Source: DAISJD01 sp036821645 (GTDB lineage Bacteria > Pseudomonadota > Alphaproteobacteria > ATCC43930 > CGMCC-115725). From it: a stretch of DNA of 64,000 nt. Numbering within the stretch: position 1 is the first letter of the stretch; the number at the start of each line of letters is the position of its first letter. Location: positions 1 through 64,000 of the forward strand of contig DAISJD010000003.1 of NCBI GenBank assembly GCA_036821645.1. The letters run 5' to 3'. The notes beneath the pieces were generated by a model, which saw only the letters and a list, made by a program, of their open reading frames with translations, ran no database searches and was not told the origin of the DNA. Of the stretch, positions 16,094 to 25,501 are shown piece after piece. Made by a program: the position numbers and the translations under genes.

Positions 16094-17698
16094 ATGCGCC
16101 TCTATAGCCAATTGCTTATCTGTTTTTCGATCCTTATCCTTTGCACGCTTGGCGTTGGTTCTGTCGGTTTTTTTGCAGCTCAGAATCTAGGCGAGCTGAC
16201 GATTGCCATGTATGACAAACCGTTGATGACCATCAATTACGCCCGCAGTGCAGCGGAAAAGGCAATCAATCTAGATCGGCAATTGGCATCGGAGGCTCTC
16301 ACCAAAGAGGCGATTGCAAAACAAATCGATGATATCCAAGCCGATATCCTCATCGTCGCCAAGCGCGGCGGCAAGCCCGCTGCCGATCTCATCGGGGCGG
16401 CCCAAGAAAAGCTGGAACAATGGACCAGCGATATTGCCAAAGACACCGCAACCCATGGCAAAAAAGGTGCACTCGGCGTCGATAAAGCACTGCAAAATCT
16501 CGTTGATTTTGCAGAAGAGTCTGGATTCCAATATCGAAAAGATGCAGAAAATCAGACCACTAGGCTGAGAAATATCCTGCTGATCAGCCTATCCATGACG
16601 ACGGTTCTCGGCATTCTGTTTGCCATTTTGGTGGCCCGCGGTCTCAGTCGCCCGCTTGCGGCTGCCATCAGGCTGATCGAACGGTTTTCCGAGGGCGATC
16701 TTGCCGCAGAAATTCCCGTGAAACCCACCCGCAGCAAAAGCGAAATTTCCGCCCTGCTGCGCAGCTTGGGTGTGTTTCGCGATCAGGCACTGCGCATCAA
16801 ACAGTTGGAAGTTGAAGAAGAAGACCGTCGGCGTCAGCAGACCGATGCGCGCAAAGCCGAACTGAATGCGCTGGCCCTTGCCTTCGAGGCGACCATGCAA
16901 GGTGTCATCGCCCAAGTGACGAACGCGGCAAGTGCGGTCGCCAATCAAGCGGAAACCGTTGAAAACGATGCAAGGCTATCCAGCCTAGAGGGTGAAACGG
17001 TGGCAAAAGTTGCGGCGGAAACCGGCACCGAAGTACGCGAAGTCGCAGGTTCCATGGCCGAATTGGTCGAGTCGATTAACAATATCGATCGCGAGGTCAA
17101 CCATTCGACCGCCATTATGCAAGACGCGACAGAACGTGTGACCAATGCGCGGATGGCAGTCGACGGGTTATCCGACGCCGCCAAGCAAATTCATCAGATG
17201 ACCGATCTGATCAGCTCAATCGCGCAGCAAACCAATTTATTGGCGCTCAATGCCACGATCGAAGCGGCACGCGCCGGCGATGCCGGTAAGGGGTTTGCCG
17301 TGGTGGCAACCGAGGTTAAATCCTTGGCCAATCAAACAACCCGTATGACCGAAGAAATCGCCGCCCTCATCGATCGTATGGATCAGGCGACCACAGGGGC
17401 GATCGGGGCGATCGACGGCATTTCTGAGAGTGTGACCCAAAGTGCCGCCATCGCCCAGACGATCCAACGGGCCATCTCAGCCCAAACCCAGGCGACCGCA
17501 GCCATAGAGGCCAATGTGAACCGCCTAACCGCCGCATCTGAAGACGTCTCGCGCAGCATCAAAACTGTGAGCGACCGGATGGGAGCGACTTTGAAGGCTG
17601 CGGCACTCATGCGCAATACCAGTCAAACCTTGGGCGCCCAGACCTTGACCCTCGACACCGAAAGCCACGCCTTCCTCGACCGAATCAGAGTCTCCTAG
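16094..17698 (+). CDS. Methyl-accepting chemotaxis protein
   Basis: This is a 534-aa transmembrane chemoreceptor. TM1 is at about residues 7-29, followed by a ~125-residue helical periplasmic sensor (four-helix-bundle type), TM2 at about 155-177, a HAMP linker (SRPLAAAIRLIERFSEGDLAAEI) and a long cytoplasmic coiled coil. The kinase-control hairpin tip reads SIAQQTNLLALNATIEAARAG. There is no C-terminal CheR/CheB tether pentapeptide and no PAS domain. Its tight coupling to a cupredoxin gene suggests the periplasmic domain may sense the redox or copper state of that partner; this is inference. Confidence 0.93.
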   Translation: MRLYSQLLICFSILILCTLGVGSVGFFAAQNLGELTIAMYDKPLMTINYARSAAEKAINLDRQLASEALTKEAIAKQIDDIQADILIVAKRGGKPAADLIGAAQEKLEQWTSDIAKDTATHGKKGALGVDKALQNLVDFAEESGFQYRKDAENQTTRLRNILLISLSMTTVLGILFAILVARGLSRPLAAAIRLIERFSEGDLAAEIPVKPTRSKSEISALLRSLGVFRDQALRIKQLEVEEEDRRRQQTDARKAELNALALAFEATMQGVIAQVTNAASAVANQAETVENDARLSSLEGETVAKVAAETGTEVREVAGSMAELVESINNIDREVNHSTAIMQDATERVTNARMAVDGLSDAAKQIHQMTDLISSIAQQTNLLALNATIEAARAGDAGKGFAVVATEVKSLANQTTRMTEEIAALIDRMDQATTGAIGAIDGISESVTQSAAIAQTIQRAISAQTQATAAIEANVNRLTAASEDVSRSIKTVSDRMGATLKAAALMRNTSQTLGAQTLTLDTESHAFLDRIRVS

Positions 17699-17715
17699 CC
17701 CTTGATCCAGAACGG

Positions 17716-18354
17716 TTAAACCATAGCGAGTTTTGCCAGAACTTCACGGGCAAGCTTGATCGTTTCCCGCGCCGCCACAGTTTTCGGCATCGTTTCGAGT
17801 GCGGTTAGCCCCTCAGCCATCGCTTGGGCGAACACGGACCGATTACCGAGCCGGGCGGTCGCGATCTCTACCCCCAAGGCTGCGATCTCATCCTGTCGAT
17901 CGGCCAAAACTTGCGGCCCCGATGGGACCCGGTTCAATACCAAGAGTAACGTCTTCTTTTCCGATCGAACCAAGTCGAGGGTCGGTCCGGTGGCCCAAAG
18001 ATCAAGCGCGCTCGGCTGAAACGGGGCCAGGATCAGACTTGCCGCCCGGATAGCGATCTTCGTGTCCATCTGGGCATGGGGGGGACTGTCCACAATGATA
18101 ATGGCGTGATTGCGGGATAAACGGTCGATTTCGCCGGTCGCCCGCCAGCCGGTGACGTGGGATACCGGTACGTGCAAAGGGGGGGTTTTTTGGGCGCGGA
18201 TATCGTGCCAGCGGGTCAAACTCCCCTGAGGGTCGATATCGACGAGAGCCACGCTGTGACCAAGACTGGCGCAGGCAACGGCAAGATGGGCGGCAAGCGT
18301 GGTCTTACCGGCACCCCCCTTTTGTTGTGCGATTGTGATCACCTTTGCCGACAT
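17716..18354 (-). CDS. Orphan ParA/MinD-type ATPase
   Basis: The 212-aa protein has the deviant Walker A box KGGAGKTT (residues 12-19), the Walker A' segment VDIDPQGS and the switch IIIVDSPPH, all diagnostic of ParA-like P-loop ATPases that bind DNA or surfaces and position cargo. The start at 18354 has GGGGGA about 6 bases upstream. No parB or parS-like partner is adjacent. It is convergent with the chemoreceptor gene. Orphan ParAs are known to position chemoreceptor arrays, carboxysomes or other assemblies, so chemosensory positioning is one possibility but unproven. Confidence 0.9.
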   Translation of the reverse strand: MSAKVITIAQQKGGAGKTTLAAHLAVACASLGHSVALVDIDPQGSLTRWHDIRAQKTPPLHVPVSHVTGWRATGEIDRLSRNHAIIIVDSPPHAQMDTKIAIRAASLILAPFQPSALDLWATGPTLDLVRSEKKTLLLVLNRVPSGPQVLADRQDEIAALGVEIATARLGNRSVFAQAMAEGLTALETMPKTVAARETIKLAREVLAKLAMV

Positions 18355-18727
18355 GTGCACTCCCCCATCCCCGCTACAACCGACACTGTGCGGCGTTTTT
18401 TGATTTTTGCCTACCGAATTGCGCGCCGAAACCGTCCGAGCCCCCGAACCATGTGCCTTTCCAGCCGTTTTTTGTGCAAAATCGCTCCAATCCGTCTTTG
18501 ATAATGATACTTTCGTTATCTTGATTTTTCACCCAAAACAGATGCTTTTATGATGTGAAAGAAAATTAAAAGATTTCACGGTATGGTTTGAGACCGAAAA
18601 ACAAGACAGACGGTGTTGCATGATTTGCGTATGCTCAGGCGATTGGTAAAAACGACAGACAGGCGTCGGCGGAAATCAATCCAAGCCGACAGGTGACAAA
18701 AAACACCACATTGGGAGGAACAGGCGC
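18355..18727 (+). promoter_or_regulatory. Upstream region of the liv operon with inverted repeats
   Basis: This 373-bp divergent region separates the ParA gene from livK. It contains GATAA/TTATC arms at 18500-18504 and 18516-18520, enclosing ATGATACTTT, the same 10-mer as in the repeats near 4801. It also holds GTGAAA/TTTCAC arms at 18555-18560 and 18574-18579. GGGAGG at 18712-18717 is the livK ribosome site. These are candidate operators. I could not settle a -35/-10 pair. Confidence 0.4.
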
Positions 18728-19930
18728 ATGAAGACCTATCAAACCGCAACGGCGATTTTACTGGCATCCTTACTGACATCGACGGCGTTTGCCGCCGATC
18801 CGATCAAGATCGGCGTCTCGGGCCCCTTCACCGGCGGATCTGCCTCCATGGGGGTCAGCATGCGCGACGGCGTGCGCCTTGCCGTCGAAGAAATCAACAA
18901 GGCGGGTGGCGTGCTGGGACGTCCCTTGCAAATCGTCGAACGCGACGATGAAGCCAAAAACGAAGTGGGCGTACAGGTTGCCCAAGAATTGATCAACAAG
19001 GAAAAAGTCGTCGCCACCCTTGGCTTCATCAATACAGGCGTCGCCTTGGCGAGCCAACGCTTCTATCAAGATGCAGAAATTCCGGTCATCGATAATGTGG
19101 CGACAGGCTCGGTCGTGACCAAGCAATTCGTGGCCCCGGATTACGATGCGAATTACGTGTTTCGCATCGCCGCCCATGACGGCATTCAGGCGGCCATGAT
19201 CGCCGATCAGGCGATCGGCAAGCTCGGCTTTAAAAAACCCGCCATCTTGGCCGATAGTACGAATTACGGCCAATTGGGCCGTCAAGATCTGGTCAAGCAA
19301 TTGGCGGAACGCGGCGTAAAACCCGTTGCCGAAGAAAAATTCAATATCGGTGATGTCGATATGACAGCCCAGTTGCTGCGTGCCAAAGCCGCCGGGGCCG
19401 ATGTGATCCTGACTTATGCGATCGGCCCCGAATTGGCCCAAATCGCCAACGGCATGTCGAAACTGGGCTGGAAAGTGCCGATGATCGGCAGTTGGACCCT
19501 GTCCATGGCAACCTTCATCGACAATGCCGGTTCCAATGGCGACGGTGCCTTAATGCCGCAAACCTTCATTCAGGTACCGTCGACCCCCAAACGCAAGGCC
19601 TTCATCGAAGCCTACCAAAAGACCTTCAATATCGAGCGCATGCCCTCGCCGGTTTCTGCCGCACAAGGCTATGATTCGGTTCTGGTCCTGGCCGCCGCCA
19701 TTAAACAAGCGGGCTCGACCGACGGCAAGAAAATCCGCCTTGCCCTTGAAGATCTGAAAGAAAAAGTCGAAGGGGTCGTAACGGTCTACGATCATCCCTT
19801 CACCAATAACGATCATGAGGCCATTACCAAAAATATTCCGGTTTTTGGTGAGGTAAAAGAAAAACGCGTCGTCTTTGCCAACAAAGATGAAGAAAAAACC
19901 GCAGCAGAAATTAGAACAAAAATAAAATAA
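18728..19930 (+). CDS. livK: Branched-chain amino acid/amide ABC transporter substrate-binding protein
   Basis: This 400-aa periplasmic-binding protein is of the LivJ/LivK type (type I fold). A signal peptide ending AFA precedes mature ADPIKIGVSGPFTGG. The sequence IGVSGPFTG...EEINKAGGVLG...VVATLGFINTGVAL is typical of family 5/6 solute-binding proteins that take leucine-type amino acids, amides or urea. The exact ligand is not readable. It is the first gene of the operon livK-livH-livMG-livF. Confidence 0.9.
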   Translation: MKTYQTATAILLASLLTSTAFAADPIKIGVSGPFTGGSASMGVSMRDGVRLAVEEINKAGGVLGRPLQIVERDDEAKNEVGVQVAQELINKEKVVATLGFINTGVALASQRFYQDAEIPVIDNVATGSVVTKQFVAPDYDANYVFRIAAHDGIQAAMIADQAIGKLGFKKPAILADSTNYGQLGRQDLVKQLAERGVKPVAEEKFNIGDVDMTAQLLRAKAAGADVILTYAIGPELAQIANGMSKLGWKVPMIGSWTLSMATFIDNAGSNGDGALMPQTFIQVPSTPKRKAFIEAYQKTFNIERMPSPVSAAQGYDSVLVLAAAIKQAGSTDGKKIRLALEDLKEKVEGVVTVYDHPFTNNDHEAITKNIPVFGEVKEKRVVFANKDEEKTAAEIRTKIK

Positions 19931-20021
19931 TCCGACCCCTGCATGACAGAGTATCCCGCATCTCCCGATGTGGGATATTCTGGTTAGCTTCATATTAACG
20001 TTTAAATACGGGGATTCCCCC

Positions 20022-20894
20022 ATGGAAGTTCTTGGCCAACTCGTGGTCAGCGGCATCGCTGTCGGCATGATTTATGCCGTCATCGCCTTCGGCTATCAAT
20101 TGACCTTCGCGACCTCGCGCACCCTCAATTTCGGTCAGGGCGAGGCTCTCATGCTCGGGGCCCTGGTCGGGCTCACCCTCAGTCAACAAATCGGCTATCT
20201 TTTGGTGATACCGGCCGTCATTCTGTTCGGGTTCGTCCAAGGGGCCGTAGTGGAACGCTTAGGCGTGCGTCAAGCGATGAAGGTCAAATCGGAATTTGGC
20301 TGGATCATGGCGACCATCGCGCTTGGCATTATTTTCCGCAACATGGCGGAAAATATCTGGGGTCGCGACGAGTTGAAATTTCCCTCGCCGCTGCCGGAAC
20401 AACCGCTTGGTCTGTTCGGCATCAATGTACTGCCCATGGAATTGGTCGTGGTATTCGGGGCACTTGTCATGATGGCGCTGGTGGAATTTTTCAATCGACG
20501 GTCCATCTACGGCAAAGCCGTCGTCGCCGCCTCCGTCGACCGCGATGCTGCCGGTCTCATGGGGATCAATACGGGCCTCGTGATTACATTTTCCTACGCG
20601 CTCTCCTCCGCCACGGCGGCTGTGGCGGGCGTCTTGGTCGGCCCCCTCATTCCCGTCGGTGCAGCGATCGGCGGCAGTCTCGGACTGAAAGCCTTCGCCG
20701 TCGCCATCATCGGTGGGCTCAGTTCCGGGACGGGCGTCATCGTCGGTGGCCTCATTCTCGGCATATCGGAGAAATTGACCGGATTCTATCTCAGTACCGG
20801 CTATAAGGACGTCCCCGGTTTGGTCCTCTTGCTACTCGTTCTCGCCCTAAAACCGGCCGGTCTGTTCGGTAAAACCGCGATTAAGAAGGTCTGA
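20022..20894 (+). CDS. livH: Branched-chain amino acid ABC transporter permease LivH
   Basis: This is a 290-aa inner-membrane permease with about eight hydrophobic segments, starting MEVLGQLVVSGIAVGMIYA and containing TLNFGQGEALMLGA, a LivH signature near the first helices. GGGGA is about 7 bases before the ATG at 20022; a longer in-frame ATG at 19968 lacks a ribosome site. The next gene begins 4 bp after its stop. Confidence 0.92.
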   Translation: MEVLGQLVVSGIAVGMIYAVIAFGYQLTFATSRTLNFGQGEALMLGALVGLTLSQQIGYLLVIPAVILFGFVQGAVVERLGVRQAMKVKSEFGWIMATIALGIIFRNMAENIWGRDELKFPSPLPEQPLGLFGINVLPMELVVVFGALVMMALVEFFNRRSIYGKAVVAASVDRDAAGLMGINTGLVITFSYALSSATAAVAGVLVGPLIPVGAAIGGSLGLKAFAVAIIGGLSSGTGVIVGGLILGISEKLTGFYLSTGYKDVPGLVLLLLVLALKPAGLFGKTAIKKV

Positions 20895-20898
20895 CCGC

Positions 20899-22875
20899 AT
20901 GTTGACGCGTTTTCTGCCGGCGGTCGCCGGGCTGCTTTTGGCCTTTGCCCTGCCCCAATTCATCACCAGCCCCTATTACCTTCACCTGTTCGTGCTGATC
21001 GGCATTTACAGCATCTTGTTGCTGGGGCTCGATATCGTCGTCGGCTATACGGGGGAAGTTTCTCTCGGTCATGCCGCCCTGTTCGGGATCGGTGCCTATA
21101 CGGCCGGTTGTTTCAAACTGCATTTCGGTCTTGGCCTGCTGTTGGCCCTACCTGCCAGTCTTCTCATCGCTGCTGCCTTCGGTCTCGTCTTGGCCTTGCC
21201 GGCCCTGCGCGTTACGGGCCCCTATCTCGCGATGGTGACGCTGGCCTTCGGCACCATCGTACAAATTTTGATCAACGAGATGACCGAACTCACCAATGGG
21301 CCGCTCGGCATTACCTTGCGTCGCCCGATCTGGCTCGATCAGAATATCGATCTCTTCGGTCTCACTCTGCTCCATAAACGCCTCTTGATCAGCGATTATT
21401 TCTATATAGTCGTCCTGGTTTTGGCCGTCACTGTCCTGATGGTAAATCGCGTCTTGAAAAGCCATTTGGGGCGCGCATTCGAGGCTTTGCGCGATAGTCC
21501 GATCGCCTGCGACTGCATGGGGGTCAGCGTCTACCGCCACAAAGTCTATGCCTTCATGATCAGTGCGGCCTTGGCGGGCCTCGCCGGTTGCTTGTTTGCC
21601 TATTCCGAAGAATATATCTCTCCCAATACATTCTCGTTTGAACTGACGGTGCAATTTCTGCTGGCCGTCACACTGGGGGGACGCAAATCCCGTCTCGGCC
21701 CCATCCTCGGCGCCGTAATCATCGTCCTGTTGCCGAATATTCTGAGCGATATCGATATCTTCCGCATCTTGGCAGGCGGTGTGGCGACCCTCGCCCTCGT
21801 CATGATCCTTCAGGCTGTTCTCTTCCAGCGCGAACGGGTCAAGGGGATGCTGCTGCCCGTCGGTTTGTGTCTTGCCTTCTTCGTCGGTGCCTTGTCCCTG
21901 ACCAATCTAACCGATTATCGGCTCTCGATCTTCGGGATCATGATCCTGTTCGTGGTCTTCTATTTACCCGATGGAATCGTGGGCTATCTAAGCGGCGTCG
22001 TCGATCGCGTCCTAAAACCCAAAAAGCAACCGGGTTTCGTCGGCAGTCTCTCACCGGATCTCGTCTGGGGATCGAACCAACAACCGGTGCCGCGCGACGC
22101 GCCCTTGTTGAAGGTTGACCAAGCCCTCATGCGCTTTGGTGGGTTAAAGGCGCTCGATTGTGTCGATCTTGCCGTAAAGCCGGGGGCGGTCCAAGGACTG
22201 ATCGGCCCGAACGGCTCGGGAAAAAGCACGATGATGAATATCCTGACCGGGATCTATGTCCCGACCGGGGGCACGATCACCTTCAGCGGTACCCGGATAG
22301 ACGGTCTGAAACCGGCTGAAATTGCCCAGCGTGGCATGGCCAGGACCTTCCAGAACGTGCAATTGTTCGGTGAAATGTCGCCACTGGAAAATGTGTTGGT
22401 CGGGTTGCATCACACATATCGTTCCGGTCTCTTCGCCATTATGCTGGGATTGCCGAAACAACGCCTGGAGGAACGTCAAGCACGCCTGCGCGCCGCCAGC
22501 ATTCTCGATTTCGTGGGTCTCGATCCCCATGATCACGGTCAGGCCCGTAATCTACCCTATGGTAAGCAACGCATTCTGGAAATTGCCCGCGCCTTGGCCT
22601 TAGAACCACGGATCTTGCTCCTCGACGAACCGGCCGCCGGCCTCACCGCCCCGGATATTCGTGAATTGGTCGCCATGATCCGCAAAATTCGGGACAATGA
22701 CATCACCATCATGCTGATCGAACATCACATGGATGTCGTGATGAGCCTGTGCGACCATGTTACCGTCCTCGATTTCGGTCAGAAAATCGCCGATGGCAAA
22801 CCGGCCGAGGTTCAAGCCAATCCACGGGTGATCGAGGCCTATCTCGGCATCGATCCCGAACACGCCCCGGCATAA
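20899..22875 (+). CDS. livM: Fused LivM permease - LivG ATPase
   Basis: A single 658-aa frame joins two transporter subunits. Residues 1 to about 375 are a LivM-type permease with about ten hydrophobic helices (GYTGEVSLGHAALFGIGAY). Residues about 395-658 are a LivG ATPase with Walker A GPNGSGKST (436-444), signature-like LPYGKQ and Walker B ILLLDEPAAGL. Q-loop and H-loop residues (FQNVQLF; IEHHMDV) are present, so both halves look functional. Such fusions occur in some proteobacteria. The fused unit would pair with LivF as the second ATPase. Confidence 0.93.
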   Translation: MLTRFLPAVAGLLLAFALPQFITSPYYLHLFVLIGIYSILLLGLDIVVGYTGEVSLGHAALFGIGAYTAGCFKLHFGLGLLLALPASLLIAAAFGLVLALPALRVTGPYLAMVTLAFGTIVQILINEMTELTNGPLGITLRRPIWLDQNIDLFGLTLLHKRLLISDYFYIVVLVLAVTVLMVNRVLKSHLGRAFEALRDSPIACDCMGVSVYRHKVYAFMISAALAGLAGCLFAYSEEYISPNTFSFELTVQFLLAVTLGGRKSRLGPILGAVIIVLLPNILSDIDIFRILAGGVATLALVMILQAVLFQRERVKGMLLPVGLCLAFFVGALSLTNLTDYRLSIFGIMILFVVFYLPDGIVGYLSGVVDRVLKPKKQPGFVGSLSPDLVWGSNQQPVPRDAPLLKVDQALMRFGGLKALDCVDLAVKPGAVQGLIGPNGSGKSTMMNILTGIYVPTGGTITFSGTRIDGLKPAEIAQRGMARTFQNVQLFGEMSPLENVLVGLHHTYRSGLFAIMLGLPKQRLEERQARLRAASILDFVGLDPHDHGQARNLPYGKQRILEIARALALEPRILLLDEPAAGLTAPDIRELVAMIRKIRDNDITIMLIEHHMDVVMSLCDHVTVLDFGQKIADGKPAEVQANPRVIEAYLGIDPEHAPA

Positions 22876-22886
22876 GGATACGCGCG

Positions 22887-23609
22887 ATGCTCACCATTCA
22901 TGAACTGGTCGCGGGCTATGGCAAGGTTCAAGTCCTGGACTCTCTGTCCCTATCGGTCCCGGCGGGCCAGCTTGTCACCTTGATCGGTTCCAACGGGGCC
23001 GGTAAAACGACGACGTTGCGGGCGATTTCCGGCATGTTGACCCCAACCGGCGGGCGGGTCACGTTGGATGGCACGGATATTACCGGCGAAACCACCCATG
23101 TCATCACCCGCCTTGGCCTTGCCCATTCCCCCGAGGGGCGCCGCGTGTTCGGCACCTTGTCGGTCAAGGATAATCTTGAACTCGGTGCCTTTACCCGCCA
23201 CACCAATCAACGTCCGAAAGGCGACATCGCCGCCGATATCGACCGGATGTTCAACCTGTTTCCCCGTCTGAAAGAACGTCAGCGACAATTGGCCGGTACC
23301 CTATCGGGGGGCGAACAACAAATGCTCGCCATGGCGCGCGCCTTGATGCTGAACCCGAAAGTCTTGCTTCTCGATGAACCGTCGATGGGGCTGGCACCGA
23401 TCCTGGTCCAAGAAGTGTTCCACATCATCGCCCAACTGAAAGAACACCGGGTGACGATGCTCTTGGTCGAACAATTCGCAGCAGCGGCACTCGCCGTTGC
23501 CGATTACGCCTATGTGCTCGAAAATGGCCGACTGGCTCACCACGGACCGGCCGCCCAATTGCGCGACGATCCCGCCGTCAAGGCCGCGTATTTAGGTCAG
23601 GCCCATTGA
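22887..23609 (+). CDS. livF: Branched-chain amino acid ABC transporter ATPase LivF
   Basis: This is a 240-aa ABC ATPase with Walker A GSNGAGKTT, signature LSGGEQQ, Walker B VLLLDEPSMGL and LVEQF in the H-loop position. The pattern HSPEGRRVFG is a LivF hallmark. AAGGA lies 8 bases before the ATG at 22887, 11 bp after livMG. It completes the transporter with LivK, LivH and the LivMG fusion. Confidence 0.95.
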   Translation: MLTIHELVAGYGKVQVLDSLSLSVPAGQLVTLIGSNGAGKTTTLRAISGMLTPTGGRVTLDGTDITGETTHVITRLGLAHSPEGRRVFGTLSVKDNLELGAFTRHTNQRPKGDIAADIDRMFNLFPRLKERQRQLAGTLSGGEQQMLAMARALMLNPKVLLLDEPSMGLAPILVQEVFHIIAQLKEHRVTMLLVEQFAAAALAVADYAYVLENGRLAHHGPAAQLRDDPAVKAAYLGQAH

Positions 23610-23628
23610 AATCGGATCAGGTTAGATC

Positions 23629-23658
23629 GGGTCGGATCACCCCCAGGTGAACCGACCC
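23629..23658 (+). terminator. Hairpin after livF
   Basis: GGGTCGGATCACC pairs with GGTGAACCGACCC (one mismatch) around a short C-rich loop. It lacks a clear T tract, so it may be an RNA-stabilising hairpin or a weak terminator. Confidence 0.5.
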
Positions 23659-23759
23659 GCCCCCGATTATTCTATGAAAAATAATTAATCCTAATTTCAT
23701 GCCATGATCCTATGACTTCACCCTATGATAGGCATAATCCAGCCTCTCAAAGGGTAACA

Positions 23760-24536
23760 ATGATGATGTTCCGTCTCGCCGCTTTCGGTCTTTGTGCCAC
23801 GCTCTTGACCAATCCCGTCTTTGCTTATGCCGGTCAATCGGTCAGTCTGACCCGAACCCTGACGGGAAAGAACCTGATGATCGAGGCGAAATGCAGCCAA
23901 AATATCGAGATTGAGCCCGATGCCCAACTCACAAACCAAGTCGAATTGACCGCCACAGCCGGAACCCAAGCAGAATTGGATAGTTTGACCTTCCATGACG
24001 GCGATCATATCGCGATCGCACAAACGGATCGGTGTCCGCCATCGATCTCAGCCGGTATCTCGATTCACTTGCCCGGCATTCATATTGAGCGTCATGGCCA
24101 AGAATTTGTCGTGAAAATTCGAGTTCCCATCGGGTTTCCGATTGATCTCAAATCGTCGGGTTCCGGTGACGTGACAATCGGCACTGTGAATGGGCCACTT
24201 GCGGCGACGATCAGCGGATCGGGCAATCTTTCTGCCACCGAAACCGGGGATACGACACTCAAAATTACCGGATCGGCCGATGTAACGCTGCACCACATCG
24301 CAGGCGCCCTTACCCTGCTCAATACCGGCAATGCCGATATCTCGGTTCAATCCGGGACAATCGCCCCGCTATCGATTAAATCCACCGGCAGCGGCGATGT
24401 CAGCATCGATGCAGTAATAAACGGGGCCAGCATCAGTAATTCCGGTAGCGGAGACATCAATCTCGCCCACGTCAAAGGGCCGATCAGCCAAAAAAACTCT
24501 GGCAGCGGCAGTGTCACCTTCAAACAAGTCGACTAA
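23760..24536 (+). CDS. Exported beta-solenoid protein with GIN/DUF2807-like repeats
   Basis: This is a 258-aa protein with a signal peptide of about 25 residues (ending VFAYAG), so it is exported. The C-terminal two-thirds repeats short units with SGSGDV, SGSGNL, TGSADV, TGSGDV and SGSGDI, the pattern of the right-handed beta-helix GIN domain (DUF2807/DUF4097-like, 'auto-transporter adhesin head'). Function in this family is mostly unknown; an envelope or surface role is likely. AAAGGG precedes the first of three consecutive ATG codons at 23760. It is not clearly linked to flanking transporters. Confidence 0.75.
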   Translation: MMMFRLAAFGLCATLLTNPVFAYAGQSVSLTRTLTGKNLMIEAKCSQNIEIEPDAQLTNQVELTATAGTQAELDSLTFHDGDHIAIAQTDRCPPSISAGISIHLPGIHIERHGQEFVVKIRVPIGFPIDLKSSGSGDVTIGTVNGPLAATISGSGNLSATETGDTTLKITGSADVTLHHIAGALTLLNTGNADISVQSGTIAPLSIKSTGSGDVSIDAVINGASISNSGSGDINLAHVKGPISQKNSGSGSVTFKQVD

Positions 24537-24567
24537 TACGGGGGGGATAAACTCCAATCTACTGGGT

Positions 24568-24593
24568 CCATGCCGACTGCATCATCGGCATGG
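24568..24593. terminator. Bidirectional hairpin between convergent genes
   Basis: CCATGCCGA pairs perfectly with TCGGCATGG around an 8-nt loop. It lies between the GIN-type gene and the convergent end of aapP. There is no strong T tract on either side. Confidence 0.5.
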
Positions 24594-24634
24594 ATACCGG
24601 TCGATAAGGTCGATATATCCTGACCGTAAGGAAA

Positions 24635-25408
24635 TTAGTGGTTCAAAATTTGTCCCAAAAATGCCTGGGTCCGTGCATTTTGCGGATTATCGAAGAAATT
24701 GCGGGGATCGCCGCGCTCGACGATTTCACCACGATCCATAAAGACCATTGTATCGGCAACCGTGCGCGCAAAACTCATTTCATGGGTCACGCAGAGCATC
24801 GTCATGCCTTCTTCTGCCAACTGAACCATGACATCCAACACTTCTTTGACCATTTCGGGATCAAGCGCCGAGGTTGGTTCGTCAAACAACATGATTGTCG
24901 GCTTCATACACAGAGACCGAGCAATGGCGACACGCTGCTGCTGACCGCCGGACAATTGTCCGGGATATTTCATCGCCTGTTCGGGAATTCTGACCCGGTT
25001 CAGATAATATAGGGCGGTTTCTTCAGCCTCTTTACGGGGAATCTTCCGAACCCACATGGGTGCCAAGGTTAGATTTTCCAAAACGGTCAAATGGGGAAAT
25101 AAATTAAACTGCTGGAACACCATGCCAACTTCACGACGAATGGCATCGATATTTTTTAAGTTACCGGTCAACTCTATCCCATCGACGATGATTTGCCCTT
25201 TTTGGTGTTCTTCCAAACGATTGATGCACCGAATGGCCGTGGATTTACCGGACCCTGATGGACCGATAATCACAACCTTTTCACCTTTTCTGACAGATAA
25301 ATTCAAATTCTTTAGAACATGAAACTCGCCATACCACTTGTTTACATCTTTCAATTCGATAATTACGTCACCAAGAACCGTTTGATGCTGAATCGATGCG
25401 TCACTCAT
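24635..25408 (-). CDS. aapP: General L-amino acid ABC transporter ATPase AapP
   Basis: This is a 257-aa polar-amino-acid-type ABC ATPase (GlnQ/AapP group). It has Walker A GPSGSGKST, Q-loop VFQQFNLFPHLTV, signature LSGGQQQR, Walker B IMLFDEPTSALD and VTHEMSFAR at the H-loop. The ATG at 25408 was chosen since conserved sequence begins soon after; AGGAGG lies 12 bases upstream, slightly far. It is the last gene of the minus-strand aapJQMP operon, 93 bp after aapM. Confidence 0.94.
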   Translation of the reverse strand: MSDASIQHQTVLGDVIIELKDVNKWYGEFHVLKNLNLSVRKGEKVVIIGPSGSGKSTAIRCINRLEEHQKGQIIVDGIELTGNLKNIDAIRREVGMVFQQFNLFPHLTVLENLTLAPMWVRKIPRKEAEETALYYLNRVRIPEQAMKYPGQLSGGQQQRVAIARSLCMKPTIMLFDEPTSALDPEMVKEVLDVMVQLAEEGMTMLCVTHEMSFARTVADTMVFMDRGEIVERGDPRNFFDNPQNARTQAFLGQILNH

Positions 25409-25501
25409 GACCGAACTTTTCCTCCTGTCGTAACGAGATGAAGGAGCCAAAAGGCTCAAACAGGGTCGACATGCTCGTCATATTTTGATTGAACAAACAA
25501 T

